Assembly (NCBI GenBank): GCA_949499045.1
Contig: CATEEE010000051.1
Span: forward strand, 1-39,735
Length of the DNA: 39,735 nucleotides
Direction: 5' to 3'
DNA from: Marinobacterium sp. xm-d-530
GTDB taxonomy: Bacteria; Pseudomonadota; Gammaproteobacteria; Pseudomonadales; Balneatricaceae
A program made the translations under genes and the position numbers. Below the pieces are notes generated by a model, which had not been told where the DNA came from, searched no databases, and worked only from the letters and a program-made list of their open reading frames with translations. Positions 9,703 through 20,089 of this stretch are shown piece by piece. How positions within the stretch are numbered: position 1 is the first letter of the stretch; every line of letters begins with the position of its first letter.

Positions 9703-10437
9703 ATGGCACAAGTAAATATGCGCGATCTGCTTAAAGCAGGTGTTCACTTCGGTCACCAGACTCGTTACTGGAACCCAAAAATGTCGAAGTTCATCTTCGG
9801 TGCGCGTAACAAAATTCATATCATCAACCTTGAGCACACTCTGCCAGCTATGAACAGCGCACTAGACGTTGTTAAAAACATGGCGTCTAACAAAAACAAA
9901 ATTCTTTTTGTTGGTACTAAGCGTGCAGCTGCTAAGGTTGTTAAAGAAGAAGCATCACGTGCAGGCATGCCTTACGTAAACCACCGCTGGTTGGGTGGTA
10001 TGCTAACCAACTACAAGACAATTCGTCAGTCGATCCGTCGTCTACGTGATCTTGAAGCTCAAGCACAAGATGGTACTTTCGAGAAGTTGACTAAGAAAGA
10101 AGCGCTAATGCGTAGCCGCGAAATGGCTAAGCTTGAGCTATCTATCGGCGGTATCAAAGATATGGGTGGTCTTCCAGACGCTCTATTCGTTATCGACGTA
10201 GATCACGAGCGCATCGCAATCAACGAAGCTAACAAGCTTGGTATCCCAGTTATTGGTGTTGTTGATACAAACAGCAACCCAGACGGTGTTGACTACGTTA
10301 TCCCAGGTAACGACGACGCACTACGTGCTATTCAGATCTACGCTCAGTCTGTTGCAGACGCGTGCCTAGAAGGTTCTGATGCAACGGGCGGCGCTGCAAG
10401 CGAATTCGTTGAAGTTGAAGAGCAAGCGGCTGAGTAA
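9703..10437 (+). CDS. rpsB: 30S ribosomal protein S2
   Basis: [46 protein letters not shown]. Confidence 0.99.
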   Translation: MAQVNMRDLLKAGVHFGHQTRYWNPKMSKFIFGARNKIHIINLEHTLPAMNSALDVVKNMASNKNKILFVGTKRAAAKVVKEEASRAGMPYVNHRWLGGMLTNYKTIRQSIRRLRDLEAQAQDGTFEKLTKKEALMRSREMAKLELSIGGIKDMGGLPDALFVIDVDHERIAINEANKLGIPVIGVVDTNSNPDGVDYVIPGNDDALRAIQIYAQSVADACLEGSDATGGAASEFVEVEEQAAE

Positions 10438-10476
10438 TTCAGTCTTAGGTTTGTAACCTTTAACTAACATACTTTT

Positions 10477-10505
10477 AAAAGGGGGAGCCAGGCTCCCCTT
10501 TTTTA
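10477..10505 (+). terminator. Intrinsic terminator/attenuator between rpsB and tsf
   Basis: AAAAGGGGGAGCCAGGCTCCCCTTTTTT: GC-rich stem followed by T6. Confidence 0.85.
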
Positions 10506-10542
10506 GATTTACCTAACTAATTTCTTAAATGAGGATTGCAAA

Positions 10543-11403
10543 ATGGCAAATATCTCTGCGGCAATGGTAAAAGAGCTGCGTGATCGTACTGGCCTAGGCA
10601 TGATGGAGTGTAAAAAAGCACTTGCTGAGTCTGGTGGTGATGTTGATAAGGCAATTGAAGATCTACGTAAGTCTTCTGGTCTAAAAGCTGCTAAGAAAGC
10701 TGGCCGTACCGCTGCTGACGGTGTTGTTGTGGTTCGTGTTGCTGACGACAACAGCTACGGTGTGATCGTTGAAGTTAACTCTGAAACAGACTTTGTTGCT
10801 CGTGACGAAGGTTTCCTTGGTTTTGTTGGTCAAGTTGCGGACAAGGCGTTTGCTGATAAGCAGGCTGATGTTGCAGCTCTAATGGCGGGTGACCTTGAGT
10901 CGGCTCGTGAGGCGCTAGTTCAGAAGATCGGTGAGAACATTACCGTTCGTCGTATCGCCCTGGTTGAAGGTGCTGTTGTTTCTGGTTACGTTCACAGCAA
11001 CAACCGTATTGCATGTCTTGTCTCTCTTGCTGGCGGTGACGCTGAAGTGGCTCGTGACGTGGCAATGCACGTTTCAGCGGCTAACCCACGTGTGTGTAAG
11101 CCTGAAGATATGCCACAGGAAGAGCTTGATCGTGAAAAAGAGATCATCATGGCTCAGCCAGACATGGATGGTAAGCCACAAGAGATCAAAGAGAAGATGG
11201 CGATCGGCCGTGTTAAGAAGTTCCTTTCTGAAAACAGCCTTGTTGAGCAGGCGTTCGTTAAGAACCCTGAAACAACTGTCGGCAATCTTATTAAAGATGC
11301 TGGTACTGACATCAACGGTTTCACCCGTCTAGAGGTTGGTGAAGGCATTGAAGTTGAGAAGAAAGACTTCGCTCAAGAAGTAGCAGAGCAGCTGCAAGGC
11401 TAA
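10543..11403 (+). CDS. tsf: Elongation factor Ts
   Basis: [46 protein letters not shown]. Confidence 0.99.
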   Translation: MANISAAMVKELRDRTGLGMMECKKALAESGGDVDKAIEDLRKSSGLKAAKKAGRTAADGVVVVRVADDNSYGVIVEVNSETDFVARDEGFLGFVGQVADKAFADKQADVAALMAGDLESAREALVQKIGENITVRRIALVEGAVVSGYVHSNNRIACLVSLAGGDAEVARDVAMHVSAANPRVCKPEDMPQEELDREKEIIMAQPDMDGKPQEIKEKMAIGRVKKFLSENSLVEQAFVKNPETTVGNLIKDAGTDINGFTRLEVGEGIEVEKKDFAQEVAEQLQG

Positions 11404-11413
11404 TTCTCTACTA

Positions 11414-11448
11414 AACTAGCCCTGCAGACTTGCGGGGCTAGTTGTTTT
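11414..11448 (+). terminator. Intrinsic terminator after tsf
   Basis: AACTAGCCC-tgcagacttgcg-GGGCTAGTT followed by GTTTT. Confidence 0.7.
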
Positions 11449-11495
11449 CGATATACCTTTATCACACTTCTTTTAATCGCCTGCCGGGGGTGCCC

Positions 11496-12245
11496 ATGCC
11501 TGTAAATAAGCCAAACTCCAAATATAAGCGAATTCTTCTAAAGTTAAGCGGTGAAGCTTTAATGGGAGAAGAGAACTTTGGTATCGATCCAAAAGTTCTT
11601 CATCGAATGGCTCTGGAGATCGGTCAGTTGGTCGGTATCGGTGTTCAAGTTGGTCTGGTGATTGGTGGTGGTAACCTTTTTCGCGGCGCTGCGCTAAGTG
11701 AAGCGGGATTGGATCGAGTGACTGGTGACCATATGGGTATGCTAGCCACTGTTATGAACGCACTAGCGATGCGTGATGCACTCGAGCGCTGTAACATTGC
11801 AACGCGAGTTATGTCGGCTATTCCGATGAGCGGCGTGGTTGATCACTATGATCGTCGAAATGCGATGCGTTACCTCTCTCAAGGTGATGTAGTGATTTTC
11901 TCTGCTGGTACCGGTAACCCTTTCTTTACAACCGACTCTGCTGCCTGTTTGCGTGGTATTGAGATCGAGGCCGACGTAGTACTTAAGGCAACTAAGGTTG
12001 ATGGCGTTTACACTTCGGATCCTATGAAAGATCCTACGGCTGAACGTTACGACCGTCTAAGCTTTGATGAGGTGCTTGAACGTCAATTGGGTGTAATGGA
12101 CATGACAGCAATCTGTCTGACGCGTGATCACGATATGCCAGTGCGTGTTTTCAATATGAACAAGCATGGAGCTCTTGTTAACCTGGTTGTGGGTGGTGAC
12201 GAGGGAACATTGATCGATAGCGGCAACGCTAACGGAGATAAATAA
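11496..12245 (+). CDS. pyrH: UMP kinase
   Basis: [59 protein letters not shown] 11496 preferred over the track start 11442, which runs into the tsf terminator. Confidence 0.98.
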   Translation: MPVNKPNSKYKRILLKLSGEALMGEENFGIDPKVLHRMALEIGQLVGIGVQVGLVIGGGNLFRGAALSEAGLDRVTGDHMGMLATVMNALAMRDALERCNIATRVMSAIPMSGVVDHYDRRNAMRYLSQGDVVIFSAGTGNPFFTTDSAACLRGIEIEADVVLKATKVDGVYTSDPMKDPTAERYDRLSFDEVLERQLGVMDMTAICLTRDHDMPVRVFNMNKHGALVNLVVGGDEGTLIDSGNANGDK

Positions 12246-12802
12246 TGATTACTGAGATAGTTCAAGACGCTGATCAGCGTATGTCTAAAAGCGTTGATTC
12301 TCTTGTAGAGCAGTTTAAAAAAATTCGAACAGGTCGTGCAACTCCAGCTATCCTTGATTCTGTGATGGTCCACTACTACGGTTCAGATATGCCTATTCAG
12401 CAGGTCGCAAACGTGAACGTTGAAGATGCGCGTACACTGTCGATCATCCCATGGGAAAAGAACATGGTTCCTGAGATCGAAAAAGCGATCATGAAATCAG
12501 ATCTTGGCCTCAATCCAGCGACAGCCGGTGATGTGATTCGCGTGCCAATGCCTGCGCTGACCGAAGAGACTCGTAAAGGTTATATTCGTCAGGCGCGTGG
12601 TGAAGCTGAGAATGCTCGAGTGGCTGTTCGTAATGTTCGTCGCGATGCTAACGGTGATATTAAAGATCTTTTGAAAGAGAAAGAGATCACAGAAGACGAT
12701 GCACGCCGTGGCGAAGATCAGATTCAGAAAGAGACTGATAAGCACGTTGCTGAGATCGACAAACTGTTGGCTCAAAAAGAGAAGGATTTGATGGAGATCT
12801 AA
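12245..12802 (+). CDS. frr: Ribosome recycling factor
   Basis: 185 aa; [46 protein letters not shown]; overlaps pyrH stop (TAATG). Confidence 0.98.
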   Translation: MITEIVQDADQRMSKSVDSLVEQFKKIRTGRATPAILDSVMVHYYGSDMPIQQVANVNVEDARTLSIIPWEKNMVPEIEKAIMKSDLGLNPATAGDVIRVPMPALTEETRKGYIRQARGEAENARVAVRNVRRDANGDIKDLLKEKEITEDDARRGEDQIQKETDKHVAEIDKLLAQKEKDLMEI

Positions 12803-12843
12803 TCCATCAAATTCGCGCATAGCGCATTAGGATACGACCTTTA

Positions 12844-13605
12844 ATGGCCGATAATAACGATAACACCGTCAATACACGTCCTGCTCCACGCCATATTGCT
12901 GTCATCATGGATGGTAATAACCGTTGGGCGAAAGAGCGTCGCTTGCCGTCTCTCGCTGGTCACAAAGCAGGCGTTGATAGTGTTCGTGATGTCATTCAAG
13001 GCTGTATGGAGTCCGGAGTTGAATCTCTGACTCTTTTTGCCTTCAGTTCCGAAAACTGGCGCCGTCCTGAAAAAGAGGTCCGTGGTCTAATGGATCTCTT
13101 CAAGTTTGCCCTCGATCGTGAGGTCAAAAAACTTGTCAAAAATAATATTCGTCTTCGAGTGATTGGTGATAAATCTGGTTTTTCAGAATCACTGCAGCAG
13201 CGTATTGAAAAAGGCGAACAAGCAACTGCAAACTGTACAGCGCTTAATCTTAATATTGCAGCTAACTACGGTGGTCAATGGGACATTGCTCATGCGGTTC
13301 AGCAAATTGCTGAGCAGGTGAAGCAGGGTGAGGTTGAGCCGGCAGATATCAATGCGGACCTTATCTCTAAATATGTCTCACTGGCTGATCAGCCTCTTCC
13401 AGATCTCTGTATAAGAACAGCCGGTGAACAACGTATCTCTAACTTTTTAATCTGGCAGTTTGCTTACACTGAGTTTTATTACAGTGACCTCTATTGGCCA
13501 GACTTTAACCGCGAAGAGCTGCTCAAAGCGGTTGATAACTTCCAAACTCGTGAGCGTCGATTTGGTCGTACTAGCGAGCAGTTGGAGGCTAAGACTCATG
13601 ATTAG
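12844..13605 (+). CDS. uppS: (2E,6E)-farnesyl-PP-specific undecaprenyl diphosphate synthase
   Basis: HIAVIMDGNNRWAKERRLPSLAGHKAGVDSVRDVI, TLFAFSSENWRRP, DLCIRTAGEQRISNFLIWQFAYTEFYY. Confidence 0.98.
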   Translation: MADNNDNTVNTRPAPRHIAVIMDGNNRWAKERRLPSLAGHKAGVDSVRDVIQGCMESGVESLTLFAFSSENWRRPEKEVRGLMDLFKFALDREVKKLVKNNIRLRVIGDKSGFSESLQQRIEKGEQATANCTALNLNIAANYGGQWDIAHAVQQIAEQVKQGEVEPADINADLISKYVSLADQPLPDLCIRTAGEQRISNFLIWQFAYTEFYYSDLYWPDFNREELLKAVDNFQTRERRFGRTSEQLEAKTHD

Positions 13606-14404
13606 ACAGCGTGTCATTACCGCTTCAATCTTGGCTCCCATGGCGCTTGGTTCTGTATTTCTTCTACCTCCGTCTGGTTTTGCTGTCGTCATGGCTTTTG
13701 TGTTGATGATTGGTGCTTGGGAGTGGGGTAATTTCGCGCTCTATTCAAGACGAATGCGTGCGCTTTTTGTTACGTTAGTGGGGGGTGTGATCGCTCTTAT
13801 CTACCCATTCGTTGCTGCTTTAACGCTGCCTATCTTAATCATCGCTGCGCTATTTTGGATGTTTGCTATCACTCGAGTGGTTCGCTATCCGAGCACTTTA
13901 GGTATTGATGGAACCCTTACTAAATTAGTAACCGGTCTACTAGTGCTGGTGCCAGCATGGGTAGCCATGGTCGGTCTTAAAGCCCATGAGAGCGCTCACC
14001 TGTTGTTGCTGCTATTGTTTTTGCTGGTTTGGGGAGCGGATATTGGAGCCTACTTTGCCGGTAAGCGGTTCGGCCGGGTTAAACTCTTGCCAAAGGTAAG
14101 CCCCGGTAAAACGCGCGAAGGGGTTTATGGTGGTTTGCTTGCGGCTATGATGATCGGTCTTGGTTTCTCTATTGTCTTAGGTCTCTCGTCTACCTCCATT
14201 ATTCTGCTGTTGGCGCTCTCGGCTTTGGTGGTGGTTGTTTCAGTGTTTGGCGACCTGTTTGAAAGCATGTTTAAACGAGAGCGTGGTATCAAGGATAGCG
14301 GTGTGATCCTGCCTGGTCATGGTGGCGTATTGGATCGTGTTGACAGTCTTACGGCTGCAGCGCCACTGTTCTTGCTAGGAATTCAACTGCTTCCAATTCT
14401 TTAA
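13598..14404 (+). CDS. cdsA: Phosphatidate cytidylyltransferase
   Basis: Start MIRQRVITASILAP at ATG 13598, overlapping uppS by 8 nt (track start 13460 lies inside uppS). C-terminal signature SVFGDLFESMFKRERGIKDSGVILPGHGGVLDRVDSLT. Confidence 0.97.
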   Translation: MIRQRVITASILAPMALGSVFLLPPSGFAVVMAFVLMIGAWEWGNFALYSRRMRALFVTLVGGVIALIYPFVAALTLPILIIAALFWMFAITRVVRYPSTLGIDGTLTKLVTGLLVLVPAWVAMVGLKAHESAHLLLLLLFLLVWGADIGAYFAGKRFGRVKLLPKVSPGKTREGVYGGLLAAMMIGLGFSIVLGLSSTSIILLLALSALVVVVSVFGDLFESMFKRERGIKDSGVILPGHGGVLDRVDSLTAAAPLFLLGIQLLPIL

Positions 14405-14413
14405 AGGTAAGTG

Positions 14414-15766
14414 ATGGATTTTATCCAAACGGTTCTCTCTCTTCTTGTAACTCTAGGTATTCTGGTCACTATTCATGAGTGGGGTCACTACTGGGTGGCC
14501 CGTCGTTGCGGTGTTAAGGTGCTGCGCTTCTCTGTCGGCTTTGGTAAACCTATTTGGATGCGCAAGGGTAAGGATGGTACCGAGTATGCTGTCGCCTCTA
14601 TCCCTTTGGGTGGCTACGTTCGAATGCTTGATGAGCGTGAAGGGCCCGTTCCGGATGATCTGAAATCCCAAGCATTCAACAATAAAAGCGTCTACCAACG
14701 AATTGCGATCGTTGCGGCAGGTCCGCTTGTTAATTTGATCTTTGCTCTCTTTGCTTACTGGTTCCTCTTTATTTGGGGGGTGACGGTTGTAAAGCCTGTC
14801 GTTGGTGCTGTTGCGCCTGGCTCTATAGCAGAGGAAGCTGGTCTTCAGTCTAATTATGAGATCGCTGAGATTGACGGTCGAGAAGTGCTTTCATGGGAAG
14901 AGATCAATTTAGCACTTGCTGCTCGGGTCGGTGAAACAGGTTTATTAACCGTCCGTGCAGGTGAGCCCAATTCTGGATGGTTAAGAAGCTACACAGCAAA
15001 CCTGCAAAACTGGGACGTTGATTTTGAGACTACCTCGCCACTTAGTGCTTTCGGGTTATCGCCATGGCAGCCCGAGGTGCCCGCTGTTATTGGTCAAATC
15101 GCACCTGATGGCCCTGCGTTTAAAGCGGGACTGCTAGAGGGGGATAGGATTATTAGGATCGGCGATACGCCTATCGATAACTGGATGGCGTTAGTCAGCA
15201 AGGTGCAGGCATCCTACGATATCGATCTTCGATTTGAGATTGTACGTGGTGCGCAAACGAAAGAGGTGATTGTACGCCCCGGTCTTAGGTCTGGCAGTGA
15301 AGCATCAATCGGGTATATCGGTGCCGGTGTTGTTGTCCCTCAATGGCCAGAAGATATGCTAAGAGATCTTTCGCAGGGTCCTTTAGACGCACTCTTTAGC
15401 GCTTATGATAAAACTGCTCAAATGATTGGGCTGACACTGGACTCCATCAAGAAGATGATTATTGGTGTCATATCAGTGAAAAACCTAAGCGGTCCAATTA
15501 CGATCGCTAAAGTGGCCGGCGATTCTGCGTCATCGGGCCTAGAGTCCTTTATCAGTTTTTTGGCCTACTTGAGCATTAGCTTGGGCGTGCTAAATCTTTT
15601 GCCAATTCCGATGCTAGATGGCGGTCATTTAGTGTACTATTTTGTAGAATTGATTCGAGGTCGTCCTGTCAGCGAACGAACCCAAGCTTTCGGAATGAGG
15701 TTGGGTATGGCGCTGTTGTTTAGTTTGATGGCCATTGCATTTTTTAACGATTTAGCGCGTCTATAA
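14414..15766 (+). CDS. rseP: Site-2 zinc metalloprotease RseP (two PDZ domains)
   Basis: TIHEWGHYWVARRCGVKVLRFSVGFG (HExxH), PLGGYVRMLDERE, LNLLPIPMLDGGHLVYYFVELIRGRPVSE. ATG 14414 follows track GTG 14411. Confidence 0.97.
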   Translation: MDFIQTVLSLLVTLGILVTIHEWGHYWVARRCGVKVLRFSVGFGKPIWMRKGKDGTEYAVASIPLGGYVRMLDEREGPVPDDLKSQAFNNKSVYQRIAIVAAGPLVNLIFALFAYWFLFIWGVTVVKPVVGAVAPGSIAEEAGLQSNYEIAEIDGREVLSWEEINLALAARVGETGLLTVRAGEPNSGWLRSYTANLQNWDVDFETTSPLSAFGLSPWQPEVPAVIGQIAPDGPAFKAGLLEGDRIIRIGDTPIDNWMALVSKVQASYDIDLRFEIVRGAQTKEVIVRPGLRSGSEASIGYIGAGVVVPQWPEDMLRDLSQGPLDALFSAYDKTAQMIGLTLDSIKKMIIGVISVKNLSGPITIAKVAGDSASSGLESFISFLAYLSISLGVLNLLPIPMLDGGHLVYYFVELIRGRPVSERTQAFGMRLGMALLFSLMAIAFFNDLARL

Positions 15767-15787
15767 GCGCACTAGAGGAATCACTGG

Positions 15788-18097
15788 ATGAAACGCTTCA
15801 CACTTTTATCACTGTTAGGACTTATCTTCTCGGTCCAGTCTATTGCCAGTGATTTTGCCGTCGATGACATTCGTATCGAGGGTTTGCAGCAAGTTGATCC
15901 AGCCATTGTATTCCGAAACTTTCCCATTAATCGTGGTGATCAAGTTGATCAACGCGCATTGAACGAGGCAACAAAAGATCTGTTTGAATCCGGTTATTTT
16001 GATGACGTAGAGCTTCTCAAAGATCAGGGCGTTTTGATTGTTCGAGTGAAAGAGCGTCCTTCCGTTGCTCTTATTCGTCTTGAGGGTAATGACCTTATTA
16101 AAGACGAACAGTTAATGGCAGCCCTCAATCGATCGGGCATTGAAGAGGGGGATGTGTTCCGTCGATCAGCGCTCGATCAAATTCGTCTCGATCTGCTTCA
16201 GGTCTATAACCAAGCCGGTCGCTACAGAGCAGAAATTAACACGGATGTTGAACAGTTAGATGGCAATCGTGTTGCTCTGAATATCAAAGTGACCGAGGGT
16301 GAAACTGCAGTACTTCAAAAAATTAATATCATTGGTAACTCTCTCTTCTCAGATGAAGAGCTGTTGGCTCTATTTGATTTGGGAACAACCAATCTCTTCT
16401 CTTGGTGGACTGATAATGATAAGTACGCACGAGAGAAGTTAAGTGCTGATATTGAGCGACTGCGCTCTTACTACCTTGATCGCGGTTTTGTTAAGTTTGA
16501 TATCAACTCATCTGATGTATCAATTAGCCCTGATCAGAAACAGGTCTTTGTTACGATTAGTCTGACAGAAGGGCAGCAGTATAAGTACACTGATATCGAC
16601 GTGGTTGGTGAGTTCGGCGTTGATAAGTCTGAGCTTACCAAGCACCTTCAGATGCAAACAGGCGATCTGTTTTCTAGAAAGTTAGTGGTCGAGACAAATA
16701 ATCTTATTCAAAAAGAGTTGGGTGATTCCGGTTATCTTTTTGCTAAATCAAACGCAATCCCTGAGGTTGATGATCAGGGTGGTGTTGCGCTCAAATTCTA
16801 TGTTGAGCCGGGTAAGCTTGTAACGGTTCGTCGCATCGAAATTCGTGGTAACGCCATGACGGCTGACGAGGTGATCCGTCGTGAGCTGCCTCAGATGGAA
16901 GGAAGTGTTGCTAGTGCAGATGCGATTGAACGATCCAAAACACGCCTTGATCGTTTGGGCTTTTTCAGCAAGGTAGATATTAAAACATTAAGAGTTGCTG
17001 GAGCGGATGATCAGGTTGATCTTCAGTTCTCTGTTGAAGAACAGTCCCTTGGCCAAATCAATGCCGGCGTCGGTTACTCTAGCGCTGAAGGTGTTTTGTT
17101 TGATGTAGGTCTTCAGCAAGACAACTTCTTAGGCACCGGTACAGAGTTTGGTTTTGCTTTTAATAACTCTCAAATTTTAACTCAATATACTTTCAGCTTT
17201 AACGATCCATATTACACACTTGATGGTGTAGGGCGCGGGTATGATGTTTATTACCGAACAAGAGATTTTGGTAATGATGATCTATCTGATTACAATACCA
17301 ATGAAATTGGCGCCTCGGTGAATTTTGGCTATCCCATTGATGAAAACCAGCGTGTTACCTTGGGTGTCGGCCTTGATTCAACGGATGTAAACATTAATGA
17401 ATCAGTTTCTACACGACCTGATATTATTGATGAATTTGTTACCTCAGCAGGCTCTTCTTATTTGACCTATAACCTGAACGGCCGTTGGCGCAATAACCAC
17501 CTTAATAATGCCTTTTTCCCAACGGATGGTTACCTTCACGATGTTCGGGTGGATGTTGCAGTGCCAGGTGGTGACCTTGCTTACTACAAAACCAGCTATA
17601 CAGGTCGTTACTATCAGCCACTTAATAGAGATCAAACTTGGGTGTTTGGGCTCAAAACACGTAATGGTTTCGCAGGCTCACTGGACAGTAATCCTTACCC
17701 ATTTTTCCAGCGTTACTTTGCGGGTGGTTTAAGAACAGTTCGCGGTTTTGCTAACAACTCTTTAGGCCCTAAAGATGGTGATGACCCAATAGGCGGTAAC
17801 ATTCTTCTCTCAGGTTCTGCGGAGTTGATTTTCCCTGCGCCATTTTTAGATGAAGACTCATCGATTCGTACTATTGCCTTCCTGGACGGCGGTAACGTGT
17901 TTACTACTGATAGTTGTTCTGGTTTGACAGACTGTTCTGACAACATAGACATCGGCGAGGTTCGATTTTCTGCCGGTGTGGGCTTGAGCTGGATTACGGC
18001 AATTGGCCCGCTCTCAATCTCTTTTGGACAGGCTCTTAACGCCAGTTCAAACGATACTAAAGAGTCAGTGCAGTTCTCATTAGGACAAACCTTCTAA
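15788..18097 (+). CDS. bamA: Outer membrane protein assembly factor BamA
   Basis: 769 aa; signal peptide, five POTRA-like segments (FAVDDIRIEGLQQVDPAIVFRNFPI...), C-terminal barrel with RYFAGGLRTVRGFANNSLGP and terminal Phe (SLGQTF). Confidence 0.98.
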   Translation: MKRFTLLSLLGLIFSVQSIASDFAVDDIRIEGLQQVDPAIVFRNFPINRGDQVDQRALNEATKDLFESGYFDDVELLKDQGVLIVRVKERPSVALIRLEGNDLIKDEQLMAALNRSGIEEGDVFRRSALDQIRLDLLQVYNQAGRYRAEINTDVEQLDGNRVALNIKVTEGETAVLQKINIIGNSLFSDEELLALFDLGTTNLFSWWTDNDKYAREKLSADIERLRSYYLDRGFVKFDINSSDVSISPDQKQVFVTISLTEGQQYKYTDIDVVGEFGVDKSELTKHLQMQTGDLFSRKLVVETNNLIQKELGDSGYLFAKSNAIPEVDDQGGVALKFYVEPGKLVTVRRIEIRGNAMTADEVIRRELPQMEGSVASADAIERSKTRLDRLGFFSKVDIKTLRVAGADDQVDLQFSVEEQSLGQINAGVGYSSAEGVLFDVGLQQDNFLGTGTEFGFAFNNSQILTQYTFSFNDPYYTLDGVGRGYDVYYRTRDFGNDDLSDYNTNEIGASVNFGYPIDENQRVTLGVGLDSTDVNINESVSTRPDIIDEFVTSAGSSYLTYNLNGRWRNNHLNNAFFPTDGYLHDVRVDVAVPGGDLAYYKTSYTGRYYQPLNRDQTWVFGLKTRNGFAGSLDSNPYPFFQRYFAGGLRTVRGFANNSLGPKDGDDPIGGNILLSGSAELIFPAPFLDEDSSIRTIAFLDGGNVFTTDSCSGLTDCSDNIDIGEVRFSAGVGLSWITAIGPLSISFGQALNASSNDTKESVQFSLGQTF

Positions 18098-18594
18098 TGA
18101 TTTTTCGTGCACTTATTTTTTTTGCTCTTGCAGCAATTTCGCAATTATCTGTTGCCGGTTCAATGGTTGTTCTTGATGTTCAAGCGGCACTTCAGTCGAG
18201 TAATGCCGCTCAAGCCTTTCGTGCGGATTTGGTTAAAAGTACCTCCTCGCAAGAGTCTCAGGTTCGTGATTTAGAGGCTCAGGCCAAGAAAATGCAGTCT
18301 GATTTTGAGTTGAATAAAGGGCTTTTGACTCAACAGCAAATTCAGCAAAAAGATCTACAATTTAAAAAAGTCTATGGCGAATATCAGCGACAGTTGCAAG
18401 CTCTTCAGCAACAGCGAGCTGCATTGGAGAAAGAGTTTTTAGATGGTATGCGTCCTAAGTTGGATCAGGTGATCAAAGCGCTTATTGATGAGGGCGATAT
18501 CTCGTTGATTATTAATCGTCAGTCAGCCATCTATGTAGAGCCTAGAATTGATATTACAGGTGAAATTATCAAGCGCCTGAATGCTCAGGAGTAA
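18097..18594 (+). CDS. skp: OmpH/Skp family periplasmic chaperone
   Basis: 165 aa, signal peptide, coiled-coil (YGEYQRQLQALQQQRAALEKEFLDGMRPKLDQVIKALIDEG); between bamA and lpxD; overlaps bamA stop by 1 nt. Confidence 0.92.
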   Translation: MIFRALIFFALAAISQLSVAGSMVVLDVQAALQSSNAAQAFRADLVKSTSSQESQVRDLEAQAKKMQSDFELNKGLLTQQQIQQKDLQFKKVYGEYQRQLQALQQQRAALEKEFLDGMRPKLDQVIKALIDEGDISLIINRQSAIYVEPRIDITGEIIKRLNAQE

Positions 18595-18602
18595 CACCGG
18601 GT

Positions 18603-19634
18603 TTGACTGATTTTGCTGAAAAAGCTTCCGACCTTGCCCTGCGTGTTGATGGGAAATTGGTCGGTAAAGATTGCCTGATCTCTGGTATGTCTACCCTTGA
18701 TAAGGCGAGTGCAGGTCAGCTCTCTTTCTTATCCAATGCCAAATATCAAAAACAGCTTCCTAATACCCAAGCAGAGGTCGTTCTAGTCAGTGAAGCGTTC
18801 GTTGACTTAGTGCCGAATAGCGCCATTGTCGTGGTCAATCCCTATCTAGCCTTTGCAAAGTTGTCTCAACTGTTTGATTGGCGTAGTCCCTTAGTGTCTG
18901 GAATTGCACCCACTGCTCAGGTTGATCCCTCTGCCCATATTGACCCCACAGCACAGATTGCGCAGGGAGCCATTATTGGTGCTCAAGTCAATGTGGCTGC
19001 CCATACCTTTATCGGCCCTAATGTGGTCATAGGTGAAGGAGTAACCGTTGGTGAGTCAACACGGCTCGAGGCGAATGTCACTCTGTACCCTGGAATATCT
19101 ATCGGCGATCGATGCATCATTCATTCAGGTGCTGTGATCGGGGCAGACGGGTTTGGCTTTGCTCACGACGGAGAGGGTTGGGTGAAGATTGCCCAGGCCG
19201 GTGGTGTCTCGATTGGAGATGACGTTGAAGTGGGTGCAAACACGACCATTGATCGCGGGGCTCTATCCGATACTGTGATTGCTAATGGCGTGAAGTTGGA
19301 TAATCAAATTCAGATTGCACACAATGTTGAGATCGGAGAGGCAACGGCTATAGCGGGTTGTACTGCAATTGCGGGTAGCACTCGCATCGGCTCTCATTGT
19401 ACTATTGCAGGTATGAGCGGTGTCACGGGGCATTTAGACATTGCTGACCGAACCCACATCACAGCGATGACCTTGGTAAGCAAATCAATCAAAGAGTCGG
19501 GTGCTTACTCATCGGGTACTGGGGTTGAGCCTCATGCTCAATGGAAGCGAAATGTTGTGCGATTTAGGCAGTTAGATGATCTGTCCCAACGCGTTAAAAA
19601 TCTTGAAAAGCTTGTTAATAAGCTTGCTGAATAA
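18603..19634 (+). CDS. lpxD: UDP-3-O-(3-hydroxyacyl)glucosamine N-acyltransferase
   Basis: Left-handed beta-helix hexapeptide repeats, GADGFGFAHDGEGWVKIAQAGGVSIGDDVEVGANTTIDRGAL; TTG start. Confidence 0.97.
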   Translation: MTDFAEKASDLALRVDGKLVGKDCLISGMSTLDKASAGQLSFLSNAKYQKQLPNTQAEVVLVSEAFVDLVPNSAIVVVNPYLAFAKLSQLFDWRSPLVSGIAPTAQVDPSAHIDPTAQIAQGAIIGAQVNVAAHTFIGPNVVIGEGVTVGESTRLEANVTLYPGISIGDRCIIHSGAVIGADGFGFAHDGEGWVKIAQAGGVSIGDDVEVGANTTIDRGALSDTVIANGVKLDNQIQIAHNVEIGEATAIAGCTAIAGSTRIGSHCTIAGMSGVTGHLDIADRTHITAMTLVSKSIKESGAYSSGTGVEPHAQWKRNVVRFRQLDDLSQRVKNLEKLVNKLAE

Positions 19635-19643
19635 GGCTAATAA

Positions 19644-20087
19644 TTGAACATGATGGATGTAAATGAGATCCGCAAATATCTCCCGCACCGCTACCCTTTT
19701 CTTTTGGTTGACCGCGTTGTAGAACTGACCCCAGGCGAATCTATAGTTGCTTATAAAAATGTGACTGTTAACGAGCCCTTCTTTAATGGACACTTTCCTG
19801 ATCACCCAGTCATGCCGGGTGTTTTGATTGTCGAAGCGATGGCTCAAGCGGCCGGTATCCTTGGTTTTAAAACCATGGATAAAACGCCTCAGGATGGTTC
19901 AATCTACTATTTTGTGGGTGCTGATAACCTTCGTTTTAAACGCCCAGTTGTACCTGGTGATCGCCTTCAGCTTGAAGCATCTGTTTTGTCTGAAAAACGC
20001 GGTATCTGGAAGTTCCAGGTTAAAGCGACTGTTGAAGGTGAGACCGTTAGTTCTGCAACCATTCTTTGTGCTGATAGGAAGGTCTGA
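19644..20087 (+). CDS. fabZ: 3-hydroxyacyl-ACP dehydratase FabZ
   Basis: [50 protein letters not shown] start 19644 or ATG 19650. Confidence 0.97.
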   Translation: MNMMDVNEIRKYLPHRYPFLLVDRVVELTPGESIVAYKNVTVNEPFFNGHFPDHPVMPGVLIVEAMAQAAGILGFKTMDKTPQDGSIYYFVGADNLRFKRPVVPGDRLQLEASVLSEKRGIWKFQVKATVEGETVSSATILCADRKV

Positions 20088-20089
20088 TT

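Noticed and set aside
13460-13597. 46-codon N-terminal extension of cdsA in the ORF track
   Set aside because: Sits inside the conserved uppS C-terminus; ATG 13598 gives a normal CdsA N-terminus.
18116-18123. T8 homopolymer in the skp signal-peptide region, possible phase-variation tract or terminator
   Set aside because: No stem precedes it; it encodes ordinary hydrophobic codons (LIFFA); tract is short for slippage-based phase variation.
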